Shown here: in pieces, positions 7,945 through 15,525 of the stretch
Numbering within the stretch: the stretch's first letter is position 1
How the letters are laid out: every line of letters begins with the position of its first letter
NCBI GenBank assembly: GCA_910587325.1
Contig: CAJUKB010000016.1
Span: 1 to 31,932, forward strand
DNA: 31,932 nt
Direction of reading: 5' to 3'
Source of the DNA: an uncultured Bacilli bacterium
Lineage (GTDB): Bacteria > Bacillota_I > Bacilli_A > RF39 > UBA660
The notes under the pieces: model-generated
What the model was told of the DNA's origin: nothing
The model's input: only the letters and a program-made list of their open reading frames with translations
The model's database searches: none
Translations under genes and position numbers: made by a program

Positions 7945-9036
7945 ATGAATATTATTATTTCCGCCGGAGGAAGTGGTGGACATATTTATCCGGCTTTAGC
8001 CATCATAGATGAATTTAAAAAACGTGAAAAAAATGTCAATGTTTTATATATTGGAACTCATAATCGTATGGAAAAAGATATTGTACCTAAAAAAGAAATT
8101 CCTTATGAATTTTTAGAAATCTATGGCTTTACCAAAGATATTAAAAGAGATATTAAAAATATCTTTCTTATTCGTAAAGCCGAAAAAAAATGTCTAAAAA
8201 TTATGAAAAGTTTTAAACCGGATATCGTAATTGGCGTTGGAGGTTACGTTACTTACCCTGTGATTAAAACTGCAAAAAAATTAGGAATTAAAACCTTCAT
8301 TCATGAACAAAATAGTCGTCCGGGAAAAGTGAATTATCTTGTAAGTCGTTACGCTGATGTCATAGGCATTACTTTTGAAAGTTCGAGATTTTTTTTAAAG
8401 AAAGCCAAAAAGATTGTATATACAGGTCATCCTTCTTTGGATGGAGCATTAAATACCAAAAAAACAGATAAAACAATGCTTGGCTTTAGTATTTCTAAAA
8501 AATTAGTGGTTTATGTAGCGGGAAGCTTAGGAAGTTCTTCTTTAAATCAAAAAATGCTAGATTTTTTAAATAGCGATTTACATCGTTCTTATGAGATTTT
8601 ATACATTGTAGGAAGTAATGTGAATGTAGAAGAATTTAAAAAGAAAATCACCAATTTAAAAGGAATTAAAGTCGTTCCTTATTTTGAAAACTTGCCGGGG
8701 ATTATGGCATCAAGTGATTTGGTAATTTCAAGAGCAGGGGCAGGAACTTTATTTGAAATTATCGGTCTTGAAAAACCAAGTATTATCATACCAAGTCCAA
8801 ATGTTGCAAATAACCATCAATATTATAATGCCAAAGAATTAGAAGAGAAAAAGATTATTGAAGTCATCGAAGAAAAAAACCTTACGAAAGAGATTTTAGC
8901 CAAGAAGATTGATACGCTTTTAAATAACCAAGAGAAAATAAATTTACTAAAAAAGAATATGGTAGAATATAAAAAGATAATTCCAAGTGAAACGATTTAT
9001 AAAACAATCAAAGAATTAATTCGTTCTAGTAAATAA
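7945..9036 (+). CDS. murG: UDP-GlcNAc:lipid I N-acetylglucosaminyltransferase MurG
   Basis: A 363-residue peripheral membrane enzyme that adds GlcNAc to lipid I, giving lipid II on the inner face of the membrane. The start is the ATG at 7945, preceded by GAGGGTGAT; an upstream GTG at 7927 would place the binding site inside the coding region. N-terminal glycine-rich loop SAGGSGGH at residues 6-13; VGVGGYVTYP and HEQNSRPG in the first Rossmann domain; GSLGSSSLN, ISRAGAGTLFEI and NHQYYNAKEL in the UDP-GlcNAc-binding C-terminal domain. Length is normal for the family. It is followed by divIB 36 bases later, as in many dcw clusters; the other dcw genes are not in the window. Confidence 0.95.
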   Translation: MNIIISAGGSGGHIYPALAIIDEFKKREKNVNVLYIGTHNRMEKDIVPKKEIPYEFLEIYGFTKDIKRDIKNIFLIRKAEKKCLKIMKSFKPDIVIGVGGYVTYPVIKTAKKLGIKTFIHEQNSRPGKVNYLVSRYADVIGITFESSRFFLKKAKKIVYTGHPSLDGALNTKKTDKTMLGFSISKKLVVYVAGSLGSSSLNQKMLDFLNSDLHRSYEILYIVGSNVNVEEFKKKITNLKGIKVVPYFENLPGIMASSDLVISRAGAGTLFEIIGLEKPSIIIPSPNVANNHQYYNAKELEEKKIIEVIEEKNLTKEILAKKIDTLLNNQEKINLLKKNMVEYKKIIPSETIYKTIKELIRSSK

Positions 9037-9072
9037 GAAAAATATTTGTTACGATAAAGTAGGTGTTAAGCT

Positions 9073-9783
9073 ATGCAAAAAAAAAGTAAGAAAAAAGTAA
9101 AGCGACATATCAAATGGAAAACTTTCTTCCTATTTTTGGGAGTTGTTTTTCTTTTCTCTTTAGTAGGCTATTTTTTCTTTCAGCTCCATGTGCAAAACAT
9201 TTATATTATAGGAAATAATATAGTAAAAGATTATGAAATTATTGAAGTTTCCGGTTTAAAAGAATATCCTAAAATGTATAAGTATTCTACTCGTACTTTA
9301 GAAAAAAATATTGCTTCTCTTGATTTAGTAGCAAATGTCAAAGTGAAAAAAAATTTATTTGGAAAAGTAACCATTCAAGTAGAAGAAGCACGAGTTTTGT
9401 TTTATAATCGAAATAATTCAACTTATGTTTTATCAAATGGTGCGGAAACGATTGAAGGTGAATATCCTGGAGTTCCTTTTTTAATCAATTATGTAACAAG
9501 TAACATTTATGAACGTTTGATAAAAGAACTTGCAACCATTAAACCGGAATCTTTAGCCTTAATAAGTGAAATAGAATATGCAAGAAGTATGAGTGGTGAT
9601 ATTGTGTTAGATGATACAAGATTTCTACTTCGTATGAATGATGGAAATGAAGTATATATTAATTTAGTTAATATTGACAGGTTAGATTTATATGCGATAT
9701 CCTATACAACATTGGAAGAAAAAGGAACACTCTATTTGGATTCGGATAATGGTAGTGTTTTATTTCAAAAATTTGAATCATAA
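9073..9783 (+). CDS. divIB: Cell division protein DivIB/FtsQ
   Basis: A 236-residue bitopic membrane protein: a very basic cytoplasmic tail (residues 1-17), one membrane segment (about 18-40), then an extracellular POTRA domain beginning VQNIYIIGNNIVKDYEI and a beta domain with VEEARVLFYNRNN. DivIB forms a complex with DivIC and FtsL that stabilises the division septum and helps activate FtsW-PBP. Overall pattern, length and position after murG support the call despite the low sequence conservation of the family. RBS TAGGTG precedes the ATG. Confidence 0.88.
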   Translation: MQKKSKKKVKRHIKWKTFFLFLGVVFLFSLVGYFFFQLHVQNIYIIGNNIVKDYEIIEVSGLKEYPKMYKYSTRTLEKNIASLDLVANVKVKKNLFGKVTIQVEEARVLFYNRNNSTYVLSNGAETIEGEYPGVPFLINYVTSNIYERLIKELATIKPESLALISEIEYARSMSGDIVLDDTRFLLRMNDGNEVYINLVNIDRLDLYAISYTTLEEKGTLYLDSDNGSVLFQKFES

Positions 9784-9795
9784 AGGATTTTTGCT

Positions 9796-10506
9796 ATGAA
9801 ATATAATAGAAGCGATGTGAACCAAACAAAGGCTTGGATAAATCACAATTACGACCAACTAAAAAACTTAAACTATAATGATTGGATGGAAAGAGAATTA
9901 AATCTGTTTCCAAACCAAAAAACAATTTTACTTCATAGTTGTTGTGGACCTTGTTCTACAGCAGTTATTGATGCTTTAAAAGATTATTTTCATATTACTA
10001 TTCTTTATTACAATCCGAATATTGAACCGTTAGAAGAATATCTAAAAAGAAAAGAAGAACAAATTCGTTATATAAAAGAAAGCAAACTCGGGATAGAATT
10101 TATGGACTGCGATTATGACAATGAAAGTTTTAAAGAAATAGCAAAGAATTTAGAGAGTGAACCAGAAGGAGGAGCGAGATGCTACAAGTGTTATTATTTG
10201 CGTCTTCGTAAAACGGCAGAGCTAGCTTTAAACAATCATTTTGATTATTTTGGAACAACGCTCACGGTAAGTCCTTATAAAAATGCTAAAGTGATTAATA
10301 TGATAGGGTTAGAACTTGAAAAAACGCTTAATAAAGATAGAAACGAAGAAGAAAAAGTATTGTTTTTAATTTCTGATTTTAAGAAAAAAGAAGGGTATAA
10401 AAAAAGCATTGCACTAGCTAAAAAATACAATTTGTATCGCCAAGAATATTGTGGTTGCTTATATGGTAAGGAAAATAGAAGCGAAAGAGAAAACGAAAAG
10501 ATTTAG
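9796..10506 (+). CDS. queH: Epoxyqueuosine reductase QueH
   Basis: A 236-residue protein of the former DUF208 group, now QueH, which reduces epoxyqueuosine to queuosine in tRNA and is unrelated to the cobalamin-dependent QueG. All expected cysteines are present: HSCCGPCS (C49, C50, C53), ARCYKCY (C129, C132) and EYCGCLYG (C219, C221), ligands of a 4Fe-4S cluster and an adjacent metal. NPNIEP and RKEEQIRYI are further family motifs. It starts 12 bases after divIB, so it is probably cotranscribed with the division genes, although the function is unrelated. Confidence 0.92.
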   Translation: MKYNRSDVNQTKAWINHNYDQLKNLNYNDWMERELNLFPNQKTILLHSCCGPCSTAVIDALKDYFHITILYYNPNIEPLEEYLKRKEEQIRYIKESKLGIEFMDCDYDNESFKEIAKNLESEPEGGARCYKCYYLRLRKTAELALNNHFDYFGTTLTVSPYKNAKVINMIGLELEKTLNKDRNEEEKVLFLISDFKKKEGYKKSIALAKKYNLYRQEYCGCLYGKENRSERENEKI

Positions 10507-10553
10507 AAAATAACCATATCTTTTGTCGAATTCCTTACAAACGAAATTTTTTT

Positions 10554-10562
10554 TGTTATCCT
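10554..10562 (+). promoter_or_regulatory. Extended -10 promoter TGTTATCCT
   Basis: An extended -10 (TGn-TATCCT) directly after an eight-T tract, 20 bases before the ATG at 10583. The same TGTTATNCT motif recurs before four other genes in this window. Confidence 0.45.
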
Positions 10563-10582
10563 ATTATTAGGTGATACAAAAA

Positions 10583-10804
10583 ATGGAAGTATACTATAAA
10601 AATGAAACCCTATTTGTAGAGGTGACAAATGATATTACTATTGATACTATTGCTTTATTAGAGAGAAGAATATTTAAAATAATTGATGATTATGGAGTAG
10701 ATAAAATTATTATTTCTCTATATGGAAATGGCAATAAATACTTATTAAATGGATTTAAAAAGAACTACTATCATAAATATAAAGGATTTCTATTAATTAA
10801 ATAA
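10583..10804 (+). CDS. Small STAS-like protein, unknown function
   Basis: A 73-residue protein from the ATG at 10583; GGTGAT at 10570-10575 is the ribosome binding site, so a GTG at 10571 cannot be the start. The pattern of a short strand, LFVEVTNDITIDTIALLERRI, then KIIISLYGNG, resembles the first half of a STAS (anti-sigma antagonist) fold, where a strand-helix-strand leads to a phosphorylated serine loop; here that loop reads LYGNGNKYL with no obvious serine. It has its own promoter and terminator. The STAS assignment is tentative. Confidence 0.5.
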   Translation: MEVYYKNETLFVEVTNDITIDTIALLERRIFKIIDDYGVDKIIISLYGNGNKYLLNGFKKNYYHKYKGFLLIK

Positions 10805-10837
10805 ATAAAAAAGAAACTAATTTTGGGTTTCTTTTTC
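10803..10837. terminator. Bidirectional terminator between convergent genes
   Basis: AAAAAGAAAC pairs with GGTTTCTTTTT over a short loop, with A and T tracts outside, so it can serve both the small gene ending at 10804 and the minus-strand gene ending at 10817. Confidence 0.75.
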
Positions 10838-11392
10838 TAATTTACGAATAACTTCTTCTTTCTCTACATTTTTTAATTCTTGCTTTTTGTTTACTACTTT
10901 TATTAAAAGTAGGGCAATCTCTGTAGCCATTTCATTTACTAAATCCATAGAAAGACTATTGGTATCATATTCTTCTTTCTTTTTACCAAAGCTTCCACAT
11001 AAACTTAATGTGGCGTCTCCCACTAGTATATTATCGTTTTCGTAAAACTTACTTTCATAATAAATATTTCCAACTGTCTTTTTTGCATCGCTTACAGAAT
11101 TCATGACAACTAAAACAAATGGATTACAATGAGTTTCTACAATTTCACGAGAAACTTTAGGAAGTTTACTATCGATTAGAATGGGATTGGTTTCTTCTCC
11201 ATAAACAAGAATTTGGTTGGCTTTTAAGATAGTTCCTACTTTACTAGCAAAGGTGAGATAAGGGCTGAAAGTTTCTTCGTACTTGCCTAAACAAAGAACA
11301 ACAATCGTATCAAAAGAGTTTGCATCCTCTAAAATTTTTTCTTCTAGTGTTTCTAAGTTTTCTTTTTTTTCATTCACGAAACAATCTTTCAT
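10817..11392 (-). CDS. YyaC-like sporulation protein (DUF1256)
   Basis: A 191-residue protein resembling the YyaC/DUF1256 family, relatives of the germination protease GPR fold found in spore formers. Matching segments: TIVVLCLGKYEETF (family: a GT-D-R-GD loop), a middle VYGEETNPILID, VLVVMNSVSDAKKTVGNI (family: DACLG...VG) and ILVGDATLSLCG (family: VGDISL). The first loop lacks the family's typical D-x-x-x-GD residues, so it may be catalytically inactive or divergent. Start at 11392 with GGTGAAG upstream. It is convergent with its neighbour and close to the divergent rpsB promoter. Confidence 0.6.
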   Translation of the reverse strand: MKDCFVNEKKENLETLEEKILEDANSFDTIVVLCLGKYEETFSPYLTFASKVGTILKANQILVYGEETNPILIDSKLPKVSREIVETHCNPFVLVVMNSVSDAKKTVGNIYYESKFYENDNILVGDATLSLCGSFGKKKEEYDTNSLSMDLVNEMATEIALLLIKVVNKKQELKNVEKEEVIRKLEKETQN

Positions 11393-11486
11393 ATCGCTTC
11401 ACCACTTTTCTAAAGAACGATTTTAACACAAATGGATAAGTTTGTGCATTTTTTCTTAAAATTTCTATATATTATATTAAAAATGC

Positions 11487-11515
11487 TTGCGAGCAGTGCA
11501 AGATTTTGTTAAAAT
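11487..11515 (+). promoter_or_regulatory. Promoter of the rpsB-tsf operon
   Basis: -35 TTGCGA at 11487-11492, a 17-base spacer and -10 TAAAAT at 11510-11515. Transcription from it would give a leader of about 110 bases before the S2 start. Confidence 0.6.
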
Positions 11516-11521
11516 ACAAAT

Positions 11522-11633
11522 GGCTAAAAAATTAGCAAATAGACATGTTTAAGGGATTTTCTTTATCGAGTGCCGAAGAGGTGGTAAAGGGGAGTTGATC
11601 TTGGCAGATGTTAAAACGAAGGAGGAATATTTT
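11522..11633 (+). promoter_or_regulatory. Structured rpsB leader, possible autoregulatory RNA
   Basis: The leader contains a stem TGCCGAAG (11571-11578) paired with CTTGGCA (11600-11606), with one bulged G, enclosing a purine-rich loop with GGTGGTAAAGGGGAG. That loop carries an SD-like GGGGAG just before possible TTG starts at 11595 and 11601, both in frame with rpsB; an out-of-frame ATG at 11608 begins a 14-codon ORF overlapping the true start. Ribosomal protein operons are often controlled by leader structures that bind the encoded protein. I cannot match this to a known family. Confidence 0.4.
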
Positions 11634-12608
11634 ATGGCCGTTGTTTCTATGAGTTATTTATTAGAAGCAGGAGTTCATTTTGGACATCAAACCAAAAGAT
11701 GGAATCCAAAAATGAAAGAGTATATTTTTGCAGCAAGAGATGAAATTCATATCATTGATTTACAAAAAACTGCAGAAAAACTAGAAGAGTCTTATAAGGA
11801 GATTAAAGCAATTGCGGATAATGGAGGAACATTCTTGTTTGTTGGAACGAAAAAACAAGCAAGCGAAGTATGTAAGGAAGAAGCTATCCGTAGCAATAGT
11901 TACTATGTAACAGAAAGATGGTTAGGTGGAACACTCACAAACTTTAGAACCATTAGAAGAAGAGTAAAAAGACTTGAAGAAATTGAAAATATGGAGAGTA
12001 CAGGAGTATTTGAAGTATTACCTAAAAAAGAAGTGATTGGACTTAAAAAAGAATATGATAAATTAAATCGTGTATTATGTGGTATTCGTGAAATGAATAA
12101 ACTTCCACAAGCGATTATTATTGTAGACCCTAAAAAGGAAACAAATGCAATTCGTGAAGCAAGAAAGTTAAACATTCCGGTATTTGGTTTAGTTGATACA
12201 AACTGCGATCCAGACGATGTTGATTTTGTAATCCCTGCTAATGACGATGCTGTTCGTTCTGTAAAAGTAGTTGTAGGAGTATTAAATAATGCGATTTGTG
12301 AGTCACGTAATTTAGAAATGGTAGATTATGTAACAGAAGAGGACAAAAATAAAAATAGTGCTAAAGAAGTTAACATGGATAGCGTTGTAGAAAAAATTGA
12401 ACCTAAAAAAGAAGTAAAACAAGAAGTAAAAGAAGAGACTAGCAAAGAAGAACCAAAAGTGGAAAAAGAAGAAAAAGTAGAAGTTAAGGAAGAAAAAAAT
12501 GATTATGCTTCTATGACTTTAACAGAACTAAAAGCGGTAGCTAAAGAACAAGGTTTAAAAGGTTACTCTACAATGAAAAAAGAAGAATTAATTAGCAATT
12601 TAAAATAA
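11634..12608 (+). CDS. rpsB: 30S ribosomal protein S2 with C-terminal Rho-N/SAP-like extension
   Basis: A 324-residue protein from the ATG at 11634, with AAGGAGG nine bases before it. Residues 1-235 are a complete S2: LLEAGVHFGHQTKRWNPKM, FVGTKKQA, RWLGGTLTNF, PQAIIIVDPKKE, VFGLVDTNCDPD and IPANDDAVRS. Residues 236-288 form a linker made largely of K, E and V. Residues 289-324 form a separate helical module, MTLTELKAVAKEQGLKGYS then TMKKEELI, with the pattern of Rho N-terminal/SAP/HeH nucleic-acid-binding motifs. Typical bacterial S2 is about 230-260 residues, so about 70-90 are extra. It is followed by tsf, the normal partner. Confidence 0.95.
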   Translation: MAVVSMSYLLEAGVHFGHQTKRWNPKMKEYIFAARDEIHIIDLQKTAEKLEESYKEIKAIADNGGTFLFVGTKKQASEVCKEEAIRSNSYYVTERWLGGTLTNFRTIRRRVKRLEEIENMESTGVFEVLPKKEVIGLKKEYDKLNRVLCGIREMNKLPQAIIIVDPKKETNAIREARKLNIPVFGLVDTNCDPDDVDFVIPANDDAVRSVKVVVGVLNNAICESRNLEMVDYVTEEDKNKNSAKEVNMDSVVEKIEPKKEVKQEVKEETSKEEPKVEKEEKVEVKEEKNDYASMTLTELKAVAKEQGLKGYSTMKKEELISNLK

Positions 12609-12628
12609 ATAGAAAAGGAGTGTGTGTT

Positions 12629-13510
12629 ATGGAAATAACTGCAGGTTTAGTGCGTGATTTACGTGAAAAAAGTGGTGCAGGTATGATGGATTGCAAAAAG
12701 GCTCTTTCTGAATGCAATGGTGATATCGACGCTGCTATGGATTATTTAAGAGAAAAAGGAATTGCCAAAGCGGAGAAAAAGGGAAGCCGTATTGCAGCAG
12801 AAGGTCTTGCTAATATTTATGTAGATGGTGATAAAGCCGTTATCTTAGAAGTAAATTCAGAAACTGACTTTGTTAGTAAAAATGAAGAATTTACAAGTAT
12901 GATTGATACGATTGGTCATACTATTTTAAAAAGTAATGCTAATTCATTAGAGGAAGCTTTAGAAGTTTCTACTGATGAAGATGGTACAATTGGAGATTTA
13001 ATTATTGCGAAAACTGCAAAAATTGGAGAAAAACTTTCTTTAAGAAGAATAGAAGTAGTCAGTAAAAATAGTGATGAAGTATTTGGTTCTTACTTACACA
13101 TGGGTGGTAAGATTGCTGTTTTAACTGTTTTAAAAGGAACAAGTGAAGAAGTTGCAAAAGACGTATCTATGCAAGCAGCAGCTATGAAACCAAGTTATGT
13201 ATTTATTAGTGACGTACCTGAAGACGTAATAAGTCGTGAACGTGAAGTATTAAAAGAACAATCTATGAATGAAGGAAAACCGGCTGATATCGCAGAAAAA
13301 ATGGTAGAGGGTAGAATTAAGAAATTCTATAAAGAAATTTGTCTTGCAGAACAAGCATTCATTAAAGATGGAGATATTAGTGTTAATACCTACGTAACTA
13401 ACAATGGTGGAGAAATTTTAAAAATGGTTCGTTATGAAGTTGGAGAAGGAATGGAAAAAAGAAACGACAACTTTGCTGAAGAAGTAATGAATCAAGTGAA
13501 GGGAAACTAA
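12629..13510 (+). CDS. tsf: Translation elongation factor Ts
   Basis: A 293-residue EF-Ts, the nucleotide exchange factor that regenerates EF-Tu-GTP. The N-terminal UBA-like domain carries the signature LVRDLREKSGAGMMDCKKAL; next come GIAKAEKK, VNSETDFVSKNEEF with the TDFV motif that contacts EF-Tu, MHISD-type segment AAMKPSYVFISD and a terminal VRYEVGEG. Start chosen at the ATG at 12629 because AAAGGAG lies 10 bases before it. It is 20 bases after rpsB, in the same operon, and closed by a terminator. Confidence 0.97.
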   Translation: MEITAGLVRDLREKSGAGMMDCKKALSECNGDIDAAMDYLREKGIAKAEKKGSRIAAEGLANIYVDGDKAVILEVNSETDFVSKNEEFTSMIDTIGHTILKSNANSLEEALEVSTDEDGTIGDLIIAKTAKIGEKLSLRRIEVVSKNSDEVFGSYLHMGGKIAVLTVLKGTSEEVAKDVSMQAAAMKPSYVFISDVPEDVISREREVLKEQSMNEGKPADIAEKMVEGRIKKFYKEICLAEQAFIKDGDISVNTYVTNNGGEILKMVRYEVGEGMEKRNDNFAEEVMNQVKGN

Positions 13511-13533
13511 GACATTTGAAAAAGTGTCTTTTT
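13511..13533 (+). terminator. Terminator after tsf
   Basis: GACATTT and AAAGTGTC form a stem with one bulge over a short loop, followed by six T. It ends the rpsB-tsf operon. Confidence 0.65.
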
Positions 13534-13536
13534 TCA

Positions 13537-13545
13537 TGTTATACT
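13537..13545 (+). promoter_or_regulatory. Extended -10 promoter TGTTATACT
   Basis: The motif TGTTATACT follows the tsf terminator by a few bases and lies 29 bases before the nucleoside hydrolase ATG at 13575. Confidence 0.5.
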
Positions 13546-13574
13546 TTTTGTAAGAAAAATAATGGGTGAAAACT

Positions 13575-14429
13575 ATGAACGAATTTGTGCGAAAAAAAGT
13601 AATACTAGATACGGATGTTTTTAATGAAGCGGATGACCAATTTGCTCTTACTTATCTTTTGAAAAATCAAGATATTTTTTCTATTCAAGCTATAACTATT
13701 TCTCCATTCAAACATTCAAAATATGAAAAAACGGTTGCGGAATCTATAAAAGATAGTTATGATGAGGCATGTATTATTTATGATTTATTACATATTAAAG
13801 ATAAGTCAAATATTTATAAAGGAGCAACAGATTATATAACCAATGGTTATAATGAAAATAATGAAGCGGTGGATAAAATTGTTGAAGTTGCTAATAAAAA
13901 TAACATAACGTATATTCTTGCTATTAGCGGATTAACCAATATTGCTTTAGCGATACAAAAATGTCCTGGGATAATTTCTAAAATCAAAGTGATATGGTTA
14001 GGTAGTAACTTTCTATTTGGTAAAAATCAAGATAGTAATTTTAAAAGAGACGTAAAAAGTGTAGAAATTGTTTTGGAATCAAAAGTGAATTTAACGATTA
14101 TTCCCTGTTCTCCTATTTCGTCTAATTTACTTGTTTCTATTTATGAGATAGAAGCAAAATTAAGGGGAAAGAATGAAATTTGTGATTTTTTATATCAACG
14201 TTTTAAATATCGAGCATTTGGAATAGAAGAAAGATGGCCACTTTGGGATATAGCAGTAATTGCTTATCTAAAAAATGAAACATGGTTTAATACAATGAAG
14301 GTAAGTTGTCCATATATTAATAAAGATAATACTTTTTTATTTACAAAAAATAGGCATCCTATCAAGTTTATTCATTATTTAAATGCAAATTTTATTTTAG
14401 ACGACTTATTTGCTTGTCTATTAAAATAA
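13575..14429 (+). CDS. Inosine/uridine-type nucleoside hydrolase
   Basis: A 284-residue member of the IunH-like N-ribohydrolase family, which cleaves nucleosides to base and ribose using a calcium bound by an aspartate cluster. The signature is at residues 10-24: ILDTDVFNEADDQFAL, matching the DTD..N.ADD metal-binding motif of the bacterial subgroup. The middle has ILAISGLTNIALAIQ (family: GPLTN) and KIKVIWLGSN; RWPLWDIAVIA near residue 225 supplies the late conserved aspartate. The ATG at 13575 is preceded by GGGTGA. It has its own promoter and a terminator, so it is a single-gene unit. Substrate specificity cannot be told; other ligands such as ribosylated cofactors are possible. Confidence 0.8.
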   Translation: MNEFVRKKVILDTDVFNEADDQFALTYLLKNQDIFSIQAITISPFKHSKYEKTVAESIKDSYDEACIIYDLLHIKDKSNIYKGATDYITNGYNENNEAVDKIVEVANKNNITYILAISGLTNIALAIQKCPGIISKIKVIWLGSNFLFGKNQDSNFKRDVKSVEIVLESKVNLTIIPCSPISSNLLVSIYEIEAKLRGKNEICDFLYQRFKYRAFGIEERWPLWDIAVIAYLKNETWFNTMKVSCPYINKDNTFLFTKNRHPIKFIHYLNANFILDDLFACLLK

Positions 14430-14441
14430 AAGATAATCTTT

Positions 14442-14480
14442 AAAACTGATAATTTGTATATGGAAAATGTCAGTTTTTTT
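14442..14480 (+). terminator. Terminator after the nucleoside hydrolase gene
   Basis: AAAACTGA at 14442-14449 pairs perfectly with TCAGTTTT at 14470-14477, in a stem continued by A/T pairs and followed by T. Confidence 0.7.
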
Positions 14481-14491
14481 AAAGCTAAGTC

Positions 14492-14500
14492 TGTTATTCT
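14492..14500 (+). promoter_or_regulatory. Extended -10 promoter TGTTATTCT
   Basis: Lies 27 bases before the ATG at 14528 and 15 bases after the preceding T tract. Confidence 0.45.
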
Positions 14501-14527
14501 AAGAATTAAGAAAGGTAGTGGAAGTAT

Positions 14528-15433
14528 ATGAAAAATGAAATACTAGAATTTTATAAACAAACGAGTTGTTATACAGATTTAGGATTATATAAAGAATTTG
14601 CAAAAAGTTTACCCGATGATATAAAAACATTGTGTTTACTCTTACGTCATCAAACTATTCATCCATTTGATTTAAAAGACGAAGAACAAAGAGATGATAC
14701 TGATAGTTTTTATGGAGATATGACAAAAGTTCCAAAAACAAGTTTAATTTTTGAAAATGATTTATTTCCTACAGCCCAAGGCATAATAGCAGAATTATTG
14801 CGAAGAGATAAAAACTTTTCACTGAATAGAAATATTCAAGATAAAGTGCATGTTTGTTGTAGAGAAGATGCCATTTTACTAGCAAGTATTTTAAAAGCAA
14901 AAGGTAAACCCGCAAAAGTAAGAAGTGGTTTTGCAAGTTATGTGAGTAAAACAGATGCTGCAGGAGATCATTGGATTACAGAATATTATAACGAGGAACA
15001 AAAACGTTGGATAATAGTAGATGCCGATATATATTTTAATGATGAAATTTTAGCAGAATATGAAATTGATTTTAATCTTTTAGACATACCAAGAGAAAAA
15101 TTTATTTTTGGAGCAGAGGCATATTTAAAGTTAAGAAAGAAAGAGTTAAAAGAGCAAGAGATTTATTATGCATCTAACCCTATTACTTATGGTATTCCAG
15201 CAGCTATTCGGGGTTTATTTTATGATTTTCACTCTTTAATGAACAACGAGATTATATTTCTCCATCAGCCTAAATATGCAAAAGAAAAGAATTTTTTATT
15301 AAGTGAAGAAGAGTATCAAGAACTAGATGAATTAGCCAACTTGATGTTAGAACCAAGTATTAATTTTCTCAAATTGAAAGAAATATGGGAAACAAATGAA
15401 AAATTTAGAATACTATCAGGTGGTATGAATTAA
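14528..15433 (+). CDS. Transglutaminase-like (papain-fold) protein
   Basis: A 301-residue cytosolic protein with no signal peptide. A transglutaminase-like core at about residues 85-170 shows the catalytic triad in order: cysteine at 110/111 in HVCCREDAILLASILKAKG, histidine at 148 in GDHWITEYY and aspartate at 165 in WIIVDADIYF. The segment KAKGKPAKVRSGFASYV is also typical of the domain. Such proteins act as cysteine proteases, cross-linking enzymes or peptide N-glycanase-like hydrolases; the substrate here is unknown. The RBS AAAGGTAGTG and an upstream extended -10 lie in an intergenic unit nearly duplicated after the gene, so it looks like an independently moving single-gene cassette. Confidence 0.78.
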   Translation: MKNEILEFYKQTSCYTDLGLYKEFAKSLPDDIKTLCLLLRHQTIHPFDLKDEEQRDDTDSFYGDMTKVPKTSLIFENDLFPTAQGIIAELLRRDKNFSLNRNIQDKVHVCCREDAILLASILKAKGKPAKVRSGFASYVSKTDAAGDHWITEYYNEEQKRWIIVDADIYFNDEILAEYEIDFNLLDIPREKFIFGAEAYLKLRKKELKEQEIYYASNPITYGIPAAIRGLFYDFHSLMNNEIIFLHQPKYAKEKNFLLSEEEYQELDELANLMLEPSINFLKLKEIWETNEKFRILSGGMN

Positions 15434-15438
15434 TCTTT

Positions 15439-15476
15439 AAAACCGATAATTTGTATAAAGAAAATGTCAGTTTTTT
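15439..15476 (+). terminator. Terminator after the transglutaminase gene
   Basis: AAAACCGA at 15439-15446 pairs with TCAGTTTT (one C-A mismatch) and six T close it. Related to the terminator at 14442-14480. Confidence 0.55.
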
Positions 15477-15487
15477 CTATATGAATT

Positions 15488-15496
15488 TGTTATTCT
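15488..15496 (+). promoter_or_regulatory. Extended -10 promoter TGTTATTCT
   Basis: Identical to the motif at 14492-14500 and 29 bases before the nitroreductase ATG. Confidence 0.45.
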
Positions 15497-15525
15497 TATA
15501 TTAAACAAGAAAGGTAGTGTAGTTT

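Larger units (their letters stand above)
14435..14527 (+). repeat. Intergenic repeat flanking the transglutaminase gene, left copy
   Basis: Contains, in order, an ATCTTTAAAAC block, a terminator, an extended -10 TGTTATTCT and AAGAAAGGTAGTG as ribosome binding region. The same order and much of the same sequence recurs at 15432-15525. Confidence 0.7.
15432..15525 (+). repeat. Intergenic repeat flanking the transglutaminase gene, right copy
   Basis: Imperfect copy of 14435-14527: TAATCTTTAAAAC, GATAATTTGTATA, AAAATGTCAGTTTTTT, then TTGTTATTCT and AAGAAAGGTAGTG. It holds the terminator of the transglutaminase gene and the promoter of the nitroreductase gene. Confidence 0.7.

Noticed and set aside
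11571..11607. Lysine-riboswitch-like GCCGAAG...AAAGGGGAG motifs in the rpsB leader
   Set aside because: The motifs are in the wrong order and the leader is too short for that riboswitch.
14435..15525. Repeated intergenic units as a CRISPR-like array
   Set aside because: Only two copies, 900 bases apart, with a gene between; each is a terminator-promoter unit.
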